Shown here in pieces: positions 7,962-17,116 of a stretch of DNA of 64,000 nt (positions are counted from its first letter, which is position 1; each line of letters begins with the position of its first letter). The translations under genes were made by a program, and so were the position numbers. Below the pieces are notes generated by a model. That model was not told where the DNA came from and made no database searches. It was given only the letters and a program-made list of their open reading frames with translations. The stretch is from Loktanella sp. Alg231-35. GTDB taxonomy: Bacteria > Pseudomonadota > Alphaproteobacteria > Rhodobacterales > Rhodobacteraceae. Location: the NCBI RefSeq assembly GCF_900143545.1, contig NZ_FREV01000004.1, positions 124,001 to 188,000 on the forward strand, read 5' to 3'.

Positions 7962-10900
7962 TGTGCGGTCTCCTTTGCAGGTGCTTCTTTGTCGAGCCAG
8001 TCGACCTTTTTCATTTTACGAACGACGACAAATTCGTCCCGGTTCGCACCCACAGTGCCGTAGTAGTTGAAGCCATAAGATTGCTGGGCGTAGCCGCCGA
8101 TCATATGGGTGGGCTTCAACGTCGTGCGCGTCACAGAGTTGTGGATACCGCCCCGGTGCCCGGTCTTTTCAGAGCCCGGTGTGTTCACGATCTTTTCCTG
8201 CGCGTGATACATGAAGGTCGTGCCTTCCTTGATCCGCTGGGACACAACCGCCCGTGCTGTCAATGCACCGTTGGTGTTGTAGACCTCGATCCAGTCGTTA
8301 TCGACGATGCCCGCGGATTTCGCGTCCACTTCGGATATCCAGACCACCGGGCCACCCCGGTTCAGCGTCAGCATCAACAGGTTGTCGGAATAGGTAGAGT
8401 GGATGCCCCATTTTTGGTGCGGCGTGATAAAGTTCAGCACAAGGTTGTCGCCCTCATCCTGCACGTCCTTGGTGATCGTTTTCAGGTCAACCGGCGGACG
8501 GTAGGACATGAAACCTTCGCCAAATGCCCGCATCCACAGGTGATCCTGATACAGCTGTTGCCGCCCTGTCAGGGTACGCCACGGGATCAGTTCATGCACA
8601 TTGGTATAGCCCGCGTTATAGCTGACCTTGTCACTCTCGATGCCCGACCATGTGGGGCTAGAGATGATCTTGCGCGGCTGGGCGGCGATGTCATGGAAAC
8701 GGATTTTGTTGCCATGTTCGCCTTCCGCCAAATGCGCGTGTTCGCGCCCGGTGGCCTTTTCCAACGCTTCCCAAGCCTTCACGGCGACGTTGCCGTTTGT
8801 CTCGGGTGCCAGCATCAGGATGACCTCGCAGGCATCAATCGCGCTTTCGATCTTGGGGCGACCGGCCGCCGTGCCATCCAGTTGCACGCCGTTGAGAGCC
8901 GCCAGATTGTCGATCTCTTCCTGCGTATCCCAGTTGATCCCCTTGCCGCCATTGCCCAGCTTATCAAGCATTGGGCCAAGTGCTGTGAACCGGTCGTAGA
9001 TCGCGGTGTAGTCCCTCTCGACCGTCACGTAGGCAGGGGCTGTTTTGCCGGGGATCAGATCGCATTCGCCTTTTTTCCAGTCCTTCACCTGATCCTGCGC
9101 AATCTCTGCTGGGGTGTCATGCAGGATGGGCAAGGCGACGATATCGGTTTCCTTGTCCAGATAACCCGGTGTGATCTCCTGAAATTTCTTCGCGATGGAT
9201 TTGAAGATTTCCCAGTCCGATTTGGACTCGTACGCAGGATCAACCGCCGCCTGCAGCGGGTGAATGAACGGGTGCATATCGGACGTGTTCATATCGTCCT
9301 TTTCGTACCAACTGGCGGTTGGCAGAACGATGTCGGAGTAAACGGCAGTGGTGGACATGCGGAAGTCGATGGTCACCAGCAGGTCCAGCTTGCCGCGCGG
9401 CGCATTATCGTGCCACTGGGCCTCTTTGGGCAATTGGCCACCGTCTTCGCCCAAGTCCTTGCCCATCACGCCGTGATCGGTGCCAAGCAGGTGCTTGAGG
9501 AAATATTCATGCCCTTTACCAGATGAGCCCAACAGGTTGGATCGCCACACAAACAGGTTACGCGGCCAGTTGGCGGGGTCGTCTGGGTCCTCGCAGGACA
9601 TTTCCAGATCACCGGATTTCAGGTTCTCGGCTACATAAGCCGGGATTTCCTGACCCGCTGCTTTCGCGGCCTTGGCAACTTCTAACGGGTTCGTCTTCAG
9701 TTGCGGTGCCGATGGCAACCAGCCCATGCGTTCGGCCCGGATGTTGTAGTCAATCAGGCTGATGTCCCAATCGCCCTCTGGCGCTGTGGGTGACAGAATT
9801 TCGTCCGCCTTCAGTGTCTCATACCGCCACTGATCCGTGTGGGCATACCACGCAGAGGTCGAATTCATGTGCCGTGGAGGGCGATTCCAATCCAGCGCGA
9901 ATGCCAGCGGTTGCCAGCCCGTCTGCGGACGCAGCTTTTCCTGACCCACGTAGTGCGCCCAGCCACCCCCCGATTGCCCGACGCAGCCACACATCACCAG
10001 CATGTTGATGACCCCGCGATAGTTCATATCCATGTGGAACCAGTGGTTCATCGCAGCACCGATGATGATCATGGACTTGCCATTGGTCTTTTCGGCATTG
10101 TCTGCAAATTCACGAGCCACATGCGCGATTTTGTCGGCAGGCACGCCAGTGATCTTTTCCGCCCAAGCCGGTGTGCCGGGCATGTCATCGGCGTAGTCAG
10201 ATGTGACCCAATCACCGCCCAAACCACGGTCCAGACCGTAGTTGGCGCAAAACAGATCAAAGACAGTCGCTACTGCAATTTCACCGTTCGCGGTCTTCAC
10301 CCGCTTCACAGGGATATTTCGGGTCAGAACATCAGGGTGATCGGCATCGGTTTGAAACTGGCCATAAGCCTCACCACCAAAGTAGGGGAAATCGACGCCG
10401 ACGACATCGTCGTAGTCTTCCTCAAGCACGAACGACATCTTCAGATCGGTGACAGCGACGTTTGCTTTTTCCTCAAGGTTCCATTCGCCGTCTTCGCCCC
10501 AGCGGTATCCGATGGACCCATTGGGCGCGACAAGGCTGCCCGACTTGCCGTCAAATGCGACGGTCTTCCATTCGGGGTTGTTGTCTTCCCCAAGCTTACC
10601 GTCCAGATCATCGGCGCGCAGAAAGCGACCGGGGATCATCTTGCCGTCTTTTTCCTCCAGCTTTACCAGCATGGGGAAGTCAGAGTATTTGCGGGTGTAG
10701 TCCTCAAAATACTCGGACTGACGGTCAAGGTGGAATTCGCGCAGGATCACGTGACCAAAGGCCATGGCGAGGGCCGCATCTGTGCCCTGCTTGGCGTTCA
10801 ACCAGACATCGCCGAACTTTGCTGCCTCTGAATAGTCAGGGCAAATGACCGCGGATTTGGTGCCCTTGTAACGCGCTTCTGTATAAAAATGCGCATCGGG

Positions 10901-11686
10901 TGTCCGGGTCTGCGGCACGTTCGAGCCCCAAAGCAGCAGGTAGCCAGAGTTATACCAGTCTGCACTTTCCGGCACGTCTGTCTGCTCGCCCCACGTCATG
11001 GGCGAGGCCGGCGGCAGATCGCAGTACCAATCGTAAAACGACATGCACACGCCGCCCATCAAGGACAAGTACCGCGAGCCAGCGGCGTAAGACACCATCG
11101 ACATCGCAGGAATAGGCGAGAAGCCAAAGACGCGGTCGGGGCCGTAGGTCTTGGCGGTGTATGCGTTGGCGGCGGCGGTAATTTCGGTTGCCTCATCCCA
11201 TGTTGCACGCACGAACCCGCCCTTACCGCGTGTTTCCACGTAAGAGGCGCGCAGGATCGGGTCAGCTTGCAGCTTGGTCCATGCCTCAATCGGCTCCATG
11301 GTTTCGCGCATCTTGCGCCAGACCTTCATCAAGCGGCCACGGACCAGCGGGTTCTTCACCCGGTTCGCGGAATAGAGATACCAGCTGTAAGACGCGCCAC
11401 GGGCACATCCGCGTGGTTCGTGGTTCGGCAGGTCAGCGCGGGTGCGCGGATAATCAGTTTGCTGGGTTTCCCAGGTGACGATGCCGGATTTGACGTAAAT
11501 CTTCCAACTACAGGACCCTGTGCAGTTCACCCCGTGGGTGGACCGGACCACTTTGTCGTGCCGCCAGCGATTGCGATAGGTGTCTTCCCAGTCGCGGCTT
11601 TCATTGGTGGCTTTGCCGAAACCATCAGAGAACGTCTCAAGGTTCTTCGATTCCAGAAAGTTCAATCTATCGAGCAGGTGGCTCAT
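7958..11686 (-). CDS. narG: Respiratory nitrate reductase, alpha (catalytic) subunit
   Basis: A 1242-residue molybdopterin enzyme that reduces nitrate to nitrite on the cytoplasmic side of the membrane. The FS0 cluster ligands are present as His51, Cys55, Cys59 and Cys94 (H-x3-C-x3-C-x34-C). The molybdenum-ligand aspartate is Asp223 in YCDLPP, matching Asp222 of E. coli. The frame is open for 52 more codons upstream, but AGGAGA sits 6 bases before the ATG at 11686 and MSHLLDRLNF is the usual N-terminus. There is no Tat signal, as expected for NarG. It follows narK2 after a 61-base gap. Confidence 0.97.
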   Translation of the reverse strand: MSHLLDRLNFLESKNLETFSDGFGKATNESRDWEDTYRNRWRHDKVVRSTHGVNCTGSCSWKIYVKSGIVTWETQQTDYPRTRADLPNHEPRGCARGASYSWYLYSANRVKNPLVRGRLMKVWRKMRETMEPIEAWTKLQADPILRASYVETRGKGGFVRATWDEATEITAAANAYTAKTYGPDRVFGFSPIPAMSMVSYAAGSRYLSLMGGVCMSFYDWYCDLPPASPMTWGEQTDVPESADWYNSGYLLLWGSNVPQTRTPDAHFYTEARYKGTKSAVICPDYSEAAKFGDVWLNAKQGTDAALAMAFGHVILREFHLDRQSEYFEDYTRKYSDFPMLVKLEEKDGKMIPGRFLRADDLDGKLGEDNNPEWKTVAFDGKSGSLVAPNGSIGYRWGEDGEWNLEEKANVAVTDLKMSFVLEEDYDDVVGVDFPYFGGEAYGQFQTDADHPDVLTRNIPVKRVKTANGEIAVATVFDLFCANYGLDRGLGGDWVTSDYADDMPGTPAWAEKITGVPADKIAHVAREFADNAEKTNGKSMIIIGAAMNHWFHMDMNYRGVINMLVMCGCVGQSGGGWAHYVGQEKLRPQTGWQPLAFALDWNRPPRHMNSTSAWYAHTDQWRYETLKADEILSPTAPEGDWDISLIDYNIRAERMGWLPSAPQLKTNPLEVAKAAKAAGQEIPAYVAENLKSGDLEMSCEDPDDPANWPRNLFVWRSNLLGSSGKGHEYFLKHLLGTDHGVMGKDLGEDGGQLPKEAQWHDNAPRGKLDLLVTIDFRMSTTAVYSDIVLPTASWYEKDDMNTSDMHPFIHPLQAAVDPAYESKSDWEIFKSIAKKFQEITPGYLDKETDIVALPILHDTPAEIAQDQVKDWKKGECDLIPGKTAPAYVTVERDYTAIYDRFTALGPMLDKLGNGGKGINWDTQEEIDNLAALNGVQLDGTAAGRPKIESAIDACEVILMLAPETNGNVAVKAWEALEKATGREHAHLAEGEHGNKIRFHDIAAQPRKIISSPTWSGIESDKVSYNAGYTNVHELIPWRTLTGRQQLYQDHLWMRAFGEGFMSYRPPVDLKTITKDVQDEGDNLVLNFITPHQKWGIHSTYSDNLLMLTLNRGGPVVWISEVDAKSAGIVDNDWIEVYNTNGALTARAVVSQRIKEGTTFMYHAQEKIVNTPGSEKTGHRGGIHNSVTRTTLKPTHMIGGYAQQSYGFNYYGTVGANRDEFVVVRKMKKVDWLDKEAPAKETAQ

Positions 11687-11747
11687 GTCATTTCTCCTGT
11701 CAGGGTGGTCCTGCCCCGGCACTTGCCGGGACAGGCAGGCGTCAGGT

Positions 11748-13364
11748 TTATGGGTTCTGCACGTAGGCGCCGGGGCGCAGATAGAACCACCAGTTGATCG
11801 CGATGCAGACGGCGTAGAAGACCGCAAAGCCATAAAGCGCATATTCAGGGTGTCCCGCGCCCAGCTGTTCGCCGAACACTTTGGGGATGATGAATGCGCC
11901 GTAAGCGGCCACAGCAGCAGTCCAACCCAGCGCAGGGCCGGCCTGTTCTTTGTTGAAAACCACAGCGATGGTGCGGAAGGTTGATCCGTTGCCGATACCG
12001 GTGGCTGCGAACAGGATCAGGAACAGGCCCAGGAAGGGGTAGAAATACTGTTCCGGCGCCGCGGAGGCATAGGCAGCTTGGATGAAGTAAGCCACACCCA
12101 ACGCCGAGGCGACCATCACGATGGAAATCCATTGTGTGACGCGAGCACCACCCAGCTTGTCAGCCATCATACCCCCGATGGGGCGGATCAACGCACCGAT
12201 AAATGGCCCCATCCATGCAAACATCAGGGCCGATGGGCCGTTGGGGTTCACAGTGTCGTGGGTCATCAGGCCGCCGACTTCGACGTGGCTGAAGCCAAAG
12301 ACCACTTTGATAGTCAGCGCCAAGGCAGCCGAATACCCGATGAACGACCCAAAGGTCATGGTGTAGATCACGGTCATCGCCCAAGTGTGCTTGTTGCCAA
12401 AGATCTGGTACTGACGGCTCAGGTTTTGGCCGACAGCGCCGGGGATCATTTTCAGACCCAGTACTGTCAACGCGATCACGATGGGCAGGACCAGCCATTT
12501 GGAAAGGCCGATGCCAGATGTCGGCAGACCACCTTCTGTGCCCGGCAGCAGCAGCCACAGGCCGAAGGCCGCGGTTGCAAAACCGATCAGCAGCATACCG
12601 GTGATGGTTGCAAAGGCACCCACAGGGTTTGGGATGTTCGGTGACACGTGTTCGTCACGAATGTTGTTCATACCAAACCAACCGATGATGACGAGGGGCA
12701 CGAGAAACACCAACCAGATCAGGCCAGCGTTCTGAATATAGGTCTCGGTTCCTGCCGGGATCTTGCCGATCAGCGTGCCGGATGTATTCACCAAAGTGCG
12801 GCTTTCGCCCCCGAACAGGCCAAAAGTCATGACCAGCGGGATCAGAATCTGCATGGTGGTCACACCAAAGTTGCCCAATCCGGCGTTCATGCCCAAGGCA
12901 TACCCTTGGATCTTCTTTGGGTAAAAGAAACTGATGTTGGACATGGAAGACGAGAAGTTACCGCCGCCAATACCCGACAGGAACGCAAGGATCTGGAAGT
13001 ACCACAGCGGAGTATTGGGGTCTTGCAACGCAAACCCTGCACCGGCGGCGGGGATGATCAGCAAGGCGGTGGTAAAGACGATGGTATTTCGCCCACCCGC
13101 AATGCGGATAAAGAAGGTTGACGGAATGCGCAGTGTGGCCCCGGTCAGACCGGCGATTGCACCCAGTGTGAAAAGGTCGGATTTCGCAAATCCAAATCCA
13201 AGGTTCAGCATCTGAACGGTGATGATCCCCCAATACAGCCAAACCGCAAAACCGCACAGCAACGACGGGATCGAAATCCATAGGTTACGCGTGGCAATCG
13301 ACTTGCCGGTAGAGGACCAATAGCTGTCGTCCTCAATGTTCCAATTTCTGAGATCTTGTCCCAC
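11748..13364 (-). CDS. narK: NarK2-type nitrate/nitrite transporter (MFS, NNP family)
   Basis: A 538-residue inner-membrane transporter with about 12 hydrophobic helices. Nitrate-signature glycine-rich segments include FLSGIGGGNFSSSMSNISFF and AGLGNFGVTTMQ. The length and the N-terminal part match the NarK2 half of the fused Paracoccus NarK, a nitrate/nitrite antiporter. It lies between narK1 and narG on the same strand. Nitrate import or exchange against nitrite is the expected role; direction cannot be read from sequence. Confidence 0.92.
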   Translation of the reverse strand: MGQDLRNWNIEDDSYWSSTGKSIATRNLWISIPSLLCGFAVWLYWGIITVQMLNLGFGFAKSDLFTLGAIAGLTGATLRIPSTFFIRIAGGRNTIVFTTALLIIPAAGAGFALQDPNTPLWYFQILAFLSGIGGGNFSSSMSNISFFYPKKIQGYALGMNAGLGNFGVTTMQILIPLVMTFGLFGGESRTLVNTSGTLIGKIPAGTETYIQNAGLIWLVFLVPLVIIGWFGMNNIRDEHVSPNIPNPVGAFATITGMLLIGFATAAFGLWLLLPGTEGGLPTSGIGLSKWLVLPIVIALTVLGLKMIPGAVGQNLSRQYQIFGNKHTWAMTVIYTMTFGSFIGYSAALALTIKVVFGFSHVEVGGLMTHDTVNPNGPSALMFAWMGPFIGALIRPIGGMMADKLGGARVTQWISIVMVASALGVAYFIQAAYASAAPEQYFYPFLGLFLILFAATGIGNGSTFRTIAVVFNKEQAGPALGWTAAVAAYGAFIIPKVFGEQLGAGHPEYALYGFAVFYAVCIAINWWFYLRPGAYVQNP

Positions 13365-13426
13365 TTGATTTCTCCCAAGTTGAGGGGGTGGGACGGGCCC
13401 GGCATGGGGCCCGCCTTATGCAATGA

Positions 13427-14836
13427 TTATTCTGCTGGCTGTGCGCCGTTTTTCTTGGCAACAGCGACCAGCCCCTCTTCAAGGGCGGCGTTGGCCCTGA
13501 GGGCGCGCAACCGCAGCGTATCGATGTTGGCGGCGGCAAAATTTGCACGCTCTTCATCTTCTTGCCGGGTGGTGAACCGGACAAAGAAGGCCAGGAACGA
13601 TGCGCAAGTGACCACAACGCCAAGGATGAAAAACGCCTCTGACCAGTCGATGACGTTCTTGAACAAGAACCCTGCCAGAACCGCACCGGCATTCCCGCCC
13701 GCACCGACCACTCCAGCAACGGCACCAAGGGCCTTTTTGTTGATGAATGGCACGACAGAATAGGTGGCGCCTTCGGCCATCTGGGTGAACAACGAGAAAA
13801 CAATCAGCGCTGGCAGTGCCAAGAACAGCACGCTCATCTGGCTGAAGACCATCAAGGCGCAGCCTTCAAAGAATAGACAGATGAAAAGCCAGAACGCCCG
13901 CCCCTTCAAACCCCACAGAGAGCCGAAGTTATCGCCGAACAATCCACCCAACGTCCGGGCAAATAGGTTCATGAGGCCAAAGGATGCAGCCACGAAACCA
14001 GCAGTGACCAAGGTCAGATCAAAATAGTCCATGAAGTAAAGGGCAGCGACGTTGTTCACTGTCAGCTCGATCCCGAAACACGCGCCGTAGATTACAAACA
14101 GAACCCAGACACGGGGGTCTTTGAGAGCCTGCATATAGTTGCCAGTGACTTTGGCCTTCTCTTCCATTTTGCCCTGCGCACGCAGGTCGTCAAAATTGCC
14201 GTCAGGCGCGTCCTGAGTGAGGAAGTAGTAAGCGATGCCGGTCAGGAAGATGATGATCCCGACGACGACCATGGACAGACGCCAGCCCACCGCTTCCGAA
14301 AAGCCAAAGCCAATGACCATGACCGAAAAAAGCAGCGGCATAACAAACTGTGTGACACCACCGCCAAGGTTGCCCCAGCCAGCGGATGTAGCGTTCGCCT
14401 GACCAACCACGTTGGGGGCAAACATCACGGATGTATGGTATTGGGTGATGACAAAAGCCGCACCGATACCGCCGATCAAGACGCGGAACAGCAGGAATGT
14501 CTCAAAACTCTGGGCAAGACCAATCCCCATCACAGGCAAGGACCCGATCAGCAATAGCCAAGTATAGGATTTCCGTGGCCCGATCCGATCGCATAACCAG
14601 CCGATAAACAGGCGGGCAAAAATGGTCATGGACACAGAACCGATGATCGCCCAACCAATTTGGTTAGGTGTCAGACCCAGTTCATCCCGCACGACACTCA
14701 TCAGCGGCGCGATGCCAAACCATGCAAAGAAGCACGAGAAGAACGCAAACCACGTCATGTGGAAGGTTCTGATCTGCACCATCTTTACGTTGAAGAAATT
14801 CGACCACAGGGCTGTGGCCTTGTTTTGTAGTTCCAT
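13427..14836 (-). CDS. narK: NarK1-type nitrate transporter (MFS, NNP family)
   Basis: A 469-residue MFS protein starting MELQNKATALWSNFFNVKMV. It has about 12 hydrophobic segments and the glycine-rich NNP signature SAGWGNLGGGVTQFVMPLL around residue 145. This is the NarK1-like partner, usually viewed as a proton-nitrate symporter that primes respiration. The frame continues 25 codons upstream; AAGGGGA supports the start at 14836. It is the first cistron of the nar operon, 81 bases downstream of a perfect FNR box. In Paracoccus the two NarK types are one fused gene; here they are separate. Confidence 0.92.
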   Translation of the reverse strand: MELQNKATALWSNFFNVKMVQIRTFHMTWFAFFSCFFAWFGIAPLMSVVRDELGLTPNQIGWAIIGSVSMTIFARLFIGWLCDRIGPRKSYTWLLLIGSLPVMGIGLAQSFETFLLFRVLIGGIGAAFVITQYHTSVMFAPNVVGQANATSAGWGNLGGGVTQFVMPLLFSVMVIGFGFSEAVGWRLSMVVVGIIIFLTGIAYYFLTQDAPDGNFDDLRAQGKMEEKAKVTGNYMQALKDPRVWVLFVIYGACFGIELTVNNVAALYFMDYFDLTLVTAGFVAASFGLMNLFARTLGGLFGDNFGSLWGLKGRAFWLFICLFFEGCALMVFSQMSVLFLALPALIVFSLFTQMAEGATYSVVPFINKKALGAVAGVVGAGGNAGAVLAGFLFKNVIDWSEAFFILGVVVTCASFLAFFVRFTTRQEDEERANFAAANIDTLRLRALRANAALEEGLVAVAKKNGAQPAE

Positions 14837-14916
14837 CGGCTGTCCCCTTCTTCTGTTGCGCACAGCCGAAGCTGCGCGCCTTGCGCCAAGGGTGCCGCCC
14901 GCGCAGGCCAATTCCG

Positions 14917-14930
14917 TTGATCCAGATCAA
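14917..14930 (-). promoter_or_regulatory. FNR/NarR-type box upstream of the nar operon
   Basis: The sequence TTGATCCAGATCAA is a perfect match to the FNR-family consensus TTGAT-N4-ATCAA. Its centre is about 87 bases from the narK1 start codon, a normal place for a class II activator site. Both FNR (oxygen) and NarR (nitrate or nitrite) could use such a site; NarR here keeps the E-x-x-S-R recognition pattern. Confidence 0.9.
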
Positions 14931-15032
14931 AAGAGGGGATTTATATAATGAAATAAATGACTTAATGAAATTTGTCATGACAAGAACCGCGCAACATCAA
15001 GTGCGTCACATGGAAAGATCAATCAGTGCATT

Positions 15033-15064
15033 GACATCTATCAAGCCTCGGCTTGATAAATGTC
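15033..15064. promoter_or_regulatory. 32-bp palindrome just upstream of narR
   Basis: Left arm 15033-15047 and right arm 15050-15064 are 15-base inverted copies with one mismatch and a 2-base centre; the core is TATCAAGCCTCGGCTTGATA. It ends 18 bases before the narR start. The arms contain ATCAA and TTGAT half-sites in outward order. It may be an autoregulatory operator or a hairpin in the narR leader. No T-run follows, so a terminator is unlikely. Confidence 0.6.
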
Positions 15065-15082
15065 GAAATCAAAGGATCTGAG

Positions 15083-15793
15083 ATGTTTGTAGGCATGCCC
15101 GAGTCGGACTACCCTGATGTTAGGGGGCTCCATCTGTTCGCAGACATGGCAGATACGCGATTTGAAGAACTGATGCGCGGGTCATATGTGCAGAACTTCC
15201 CGCCGCAGGTTGACCTGATCACCGAAGGTGACCCCAGCGATTTCCTGCATATTATCCTGTCAGGCACGGTCGCGCTATCATCCAGCTGGAACGGGCGCGA
15301 AACCGTCATGGCAACGGTTCGTCCGATATCCACCTTCATCCTTGCGGCAACGATCAAGGATGCACCCTATCTGATGTCGGCCAAAACGCTTAAGAAAAGC
15401 CGCGTGGCGCTGATCCCCAGTCAAGATGTGCGCAACGTCTTTGCAACTGATCACGGTTTTGCCCGCGCCATCGTAACGGAGCTGGCACAGTGTTACCGGT
15501 CGGTGGTGAAGGCACAGAAGGATCTCAAGCTGCGCACATCGCTGGAACGGCTGGCCAATTACTTGCTGCGTCAACACAACCGGCTGGATGGTGCAACGAC
15601 GTTTGAACTGACTTTGGAAAAACGCAGGTTGGCCTCGTTTCTTGGCATGACACCCGAAAACCTAAGCCGGGCGTTCAAGGGCCTTCAGGCCTATGGCGTT
15701 GAGGTGCGCGGAAATACGATCGCGATCAATGACCGCGATGATCTGGCAAAATTCGCGAAACCATCGGCATTGATCGATGATTTTTCATCCTAG
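15083..15793 (+). CDS. narR: Crp/Fnr-family regulator of nitrate respiration (NarR)
   Basis: A 236-residue protein with a cyclic-nucleotide-binding-type domain (about 20-130) and a C-terminal winged HTH (about 150-225). The recognition helix reads TPENLSRAF, keeping the E-x-x-S-R pattern that reads TTGAT. The N-terminus has no cysteine cluster, so it is not an oxygen-sensing FNR. This matches Paracoccus NarR, which activates narK and narGHJI in response to nitrate or nitrite under low oxygen. It is divergent from narK1. AAAGGA precedes the ATG; ten upstream in-frame codons are ignored. Confidence 0.87.
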   Translation: MFVGMPESDYPDVRGLHLFADMADTRFEELMRGSYVQNFPPQVDLITEGDPSDFLHIILSGTVALSSSWNGRETVMATVRPISTFILAATIKDAPYLMSAKTLKKSRVALIPSQDVRNVFATDHGFARAIVTELAQCYRSVVKAQKDLKLRTSLERLANYLLRQHNRLDGATTFELTLEKRRLASFLGMTPENLSRAFKGLQAYGVEVRGNTIAINDRDDLAKFAKPSALIDDFSS

Positions 15794-15879
15794 GGACAAC
15801 CTCGCAGTCCGCGAATAGGGATTGAATTGATCAAAGGTTTCGGGGCTGATGGCATTACCCTTTTCTTTGCGCAGGTAAC

Positions 15880-16278
15880 ATGACCCCAATTGCCCTCCCC
15901 ATCACGAGCCTGACCGCCCTTTTCTCGGGCTTGCTTATTCTAGCGCTGACGTTGCGTGTGGTGCAGCTTCGCAGGCGCGGTGGCGTCGTATTGGGCGACA
16001 ATGACGACCGCATGCTTGTAAAGGCGATCCGCGGCCATGCAAACGCGGTAGAACAATTACCCATCGCCCTGATCCTCATGGGATTGGCAGAGCTGCAAGG
16101 CGGCCCTCTGGGGCTTTTGGTTTTGGGTGCGCTGATCCTGGTTATGGGTCGCGCGCTGCATGGGCTTTACTTTGCCGTCCACGGCACCAATTGGCGGTTC
16201 CGCGTCGTGGGCATGTGGATGACACTGCTGGCGCAGGTGGTGCTGATCGCCGCACTTGCAATAACTTTGATAGGGTGA
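15880..16278 (+). CDS. MAPEG-family membrane protein
   Basis: A 132-residue protein with about four hydrophobic helices. The stretch VLGDNDDRMLVKAIRGHANAVEQ near residues 45-65 contains the R-x-x-x-N-x-x-E-type pattern of MAPEG proteins (membrane-associated eicosanoid and glutathione metabolism). Bacterial members are poorly characterised; glutathione transferase activity is possible. It lies alone downstream of narR. The ribosome site is weak (CAGGT). Confidence 0.8.
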   Translation: MTPIALPITSLTALFSGLLILALTLRVVQLRRRGGVVLGDNDDRMLVKAIRGHANAVEQLPIALILMGLAELQGGPLGLLVLGALILVMGRALHGLYFAVHGTNWRFRVVGMWMTLLAQVVLIAALAITLIG

Positions 16279-16282
16279 CGCT

Positions 16283-16390
16283 ATGCCCGTGATCCGCAAA
16301 GATGTTGCCGCCTGATCTTCATTCGAACAACTCAGACCCGGCGATATGAACGGCTGGACGGCACCCCAAGCGACGCACCCAAAGGGTAAC
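16283..16390 (+). pseudogene. Possible N-terminal remnant of a cupin-like gene
   Basis: Starting at an ATG four bases after the MAPEG stop, the frame reads MPVIRKDVAA, a stop codon, then SSFEQLRPGDMNGWTAP in the same frame. The two pieces resemble the start of a small cupin-type protein interrupted by TGA, and nothing recognisable follows. It could be chance. The call rests on the frame staying coherent across the stop. Confidence 0.3.
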
Positions 16391-16397
16391 ACCAACG

Positions 16398-16423
16398 AAA
16401 AAGGCCACGCGCGATGCGTGGCC
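16398..16423 (-). terminator. Rho-independent terminator of rpmG
   Basis: On the minus strand, an 8-bp perfect stem GGCCACGC/GCGTGGCC with a 5-base loop is followed by TTTTT. It lies 27 bases past the rpmG stop. Confidence 0.88.
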
Positions 16424-16449
16424 CAATCACTGTCCGGTCAGGTGATCAA

Positions 16450-16617
16450 TTACTTGATCTTACCTTCCTTGTATTCCACGTGCTTGCGCACAACGGGGTC
16501 GTACTTTTTGATGACCATCTTCTCGGTCATGGTACGGGCGTTCTTTTTCGTGACGTAAAAATGCCCGGTCCCCGCAGTGGAGTTCAGGCGGATCTTGATG
16601 GTGGTAGGCTTCGCCAT
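16450..16617 (-). CDS. rpmG: 50S ribosomal protein L33
   Basis: A 55-residue basic protein starting [20 protein letters not shown] and ending [14 protein letters not shown]. It matches bacterial L33 throughout, including [14 protein letters not shown]. It lacks the zinc-binding cysteines, so it is the C-minus form. AGGAGAG lies 7 bases before the ATG, and a strong hairpin terminator follows, so it is a monocistronic unit. Confidence 0.96.
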   Translation of the reverse strand: MAKPTTIKIRLNSTAGTGHFYVTKKNARTMTEKMVIKKYDPVVRKHVEYKEGKIK

Positions 16618-16861
16618 GTCTCATCTCTCCTGGTTGCGGGCCGCATCGGGCACATCGCGTGAATCTCGTTGAAGCTGCCTTTTACTCCGGCCCACGACCG
16701 AGTCAACCGGAAAGGAGAAGTTAGGTCGGCGAATGTCGTGGTTACGTGTTGTCTATATGACCTTTATCGTTGAAGCCAAAGGTTCGGTAGAGTTTTTGGG
16801 AATGTCGGGACTGGCTGCTTGGAGCCCTAAGTGAATTCGTGCAGCATAACTGAAATGCCAG

Positions 16862-17116
16862 CTACATTGGGACGAATTCCAACCACCCCAAAGACCCAGC
16901 GATTGTTTGGAAGCCAAATAAGAGGCCCATCGAGACAAACCAATGAACTGTCGTTCTCAGACGGTTTCCTTCTCTGGGGAACCACTTGAACTCGCGAAGC
17001 CAGCTTAGCATCCAATCCAGAAACATAAAAAGGAATAGTATGTGTCTGAAAACAAAGTAGACCATCAAAATGGTGAGGACCGCCCCTGCAATCATGTTAG
17101 TCGGAACAATCTCCAA
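16862..17116 (-). CDS. Possible small membrane protein, unrecognised
   Basis: An 84-residue frame from a TTG (or 77 residues from the ATG at 17095). It has two good hydrophobic helices, about residues 8-37 and 60-80, separated by a basic linker (REFKWFPREGNR). The topology looks like a real small membrane protein, and it belongs to no family I recognise. Neither start has a well-spaced ribosome site. It sits in a gene-poor stretch, so it could also be a chance or decaying frame. Confidence 0.35.
   Translation of the reverse strand: MEIVPTNMIAGAVLTILMVYFVFRHILFLFMFLDWMLSWLREFKWFPREGNRLRTTVHWFVSMGLLFGFQTIAGSLGWLEFVPM

Noticed and set aside
7946-9526. 526-codon plus-strand open frame
   Set aside because: It lies antisense to narG, whose catalytic motifs are unmistakable; the frame has no family likeness and is a codon-bias artefact.
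15033-15064. Terminator upstream of narR
   Set aside because: The palindrome has no following T-run and lies between a promoter region and a start codon.
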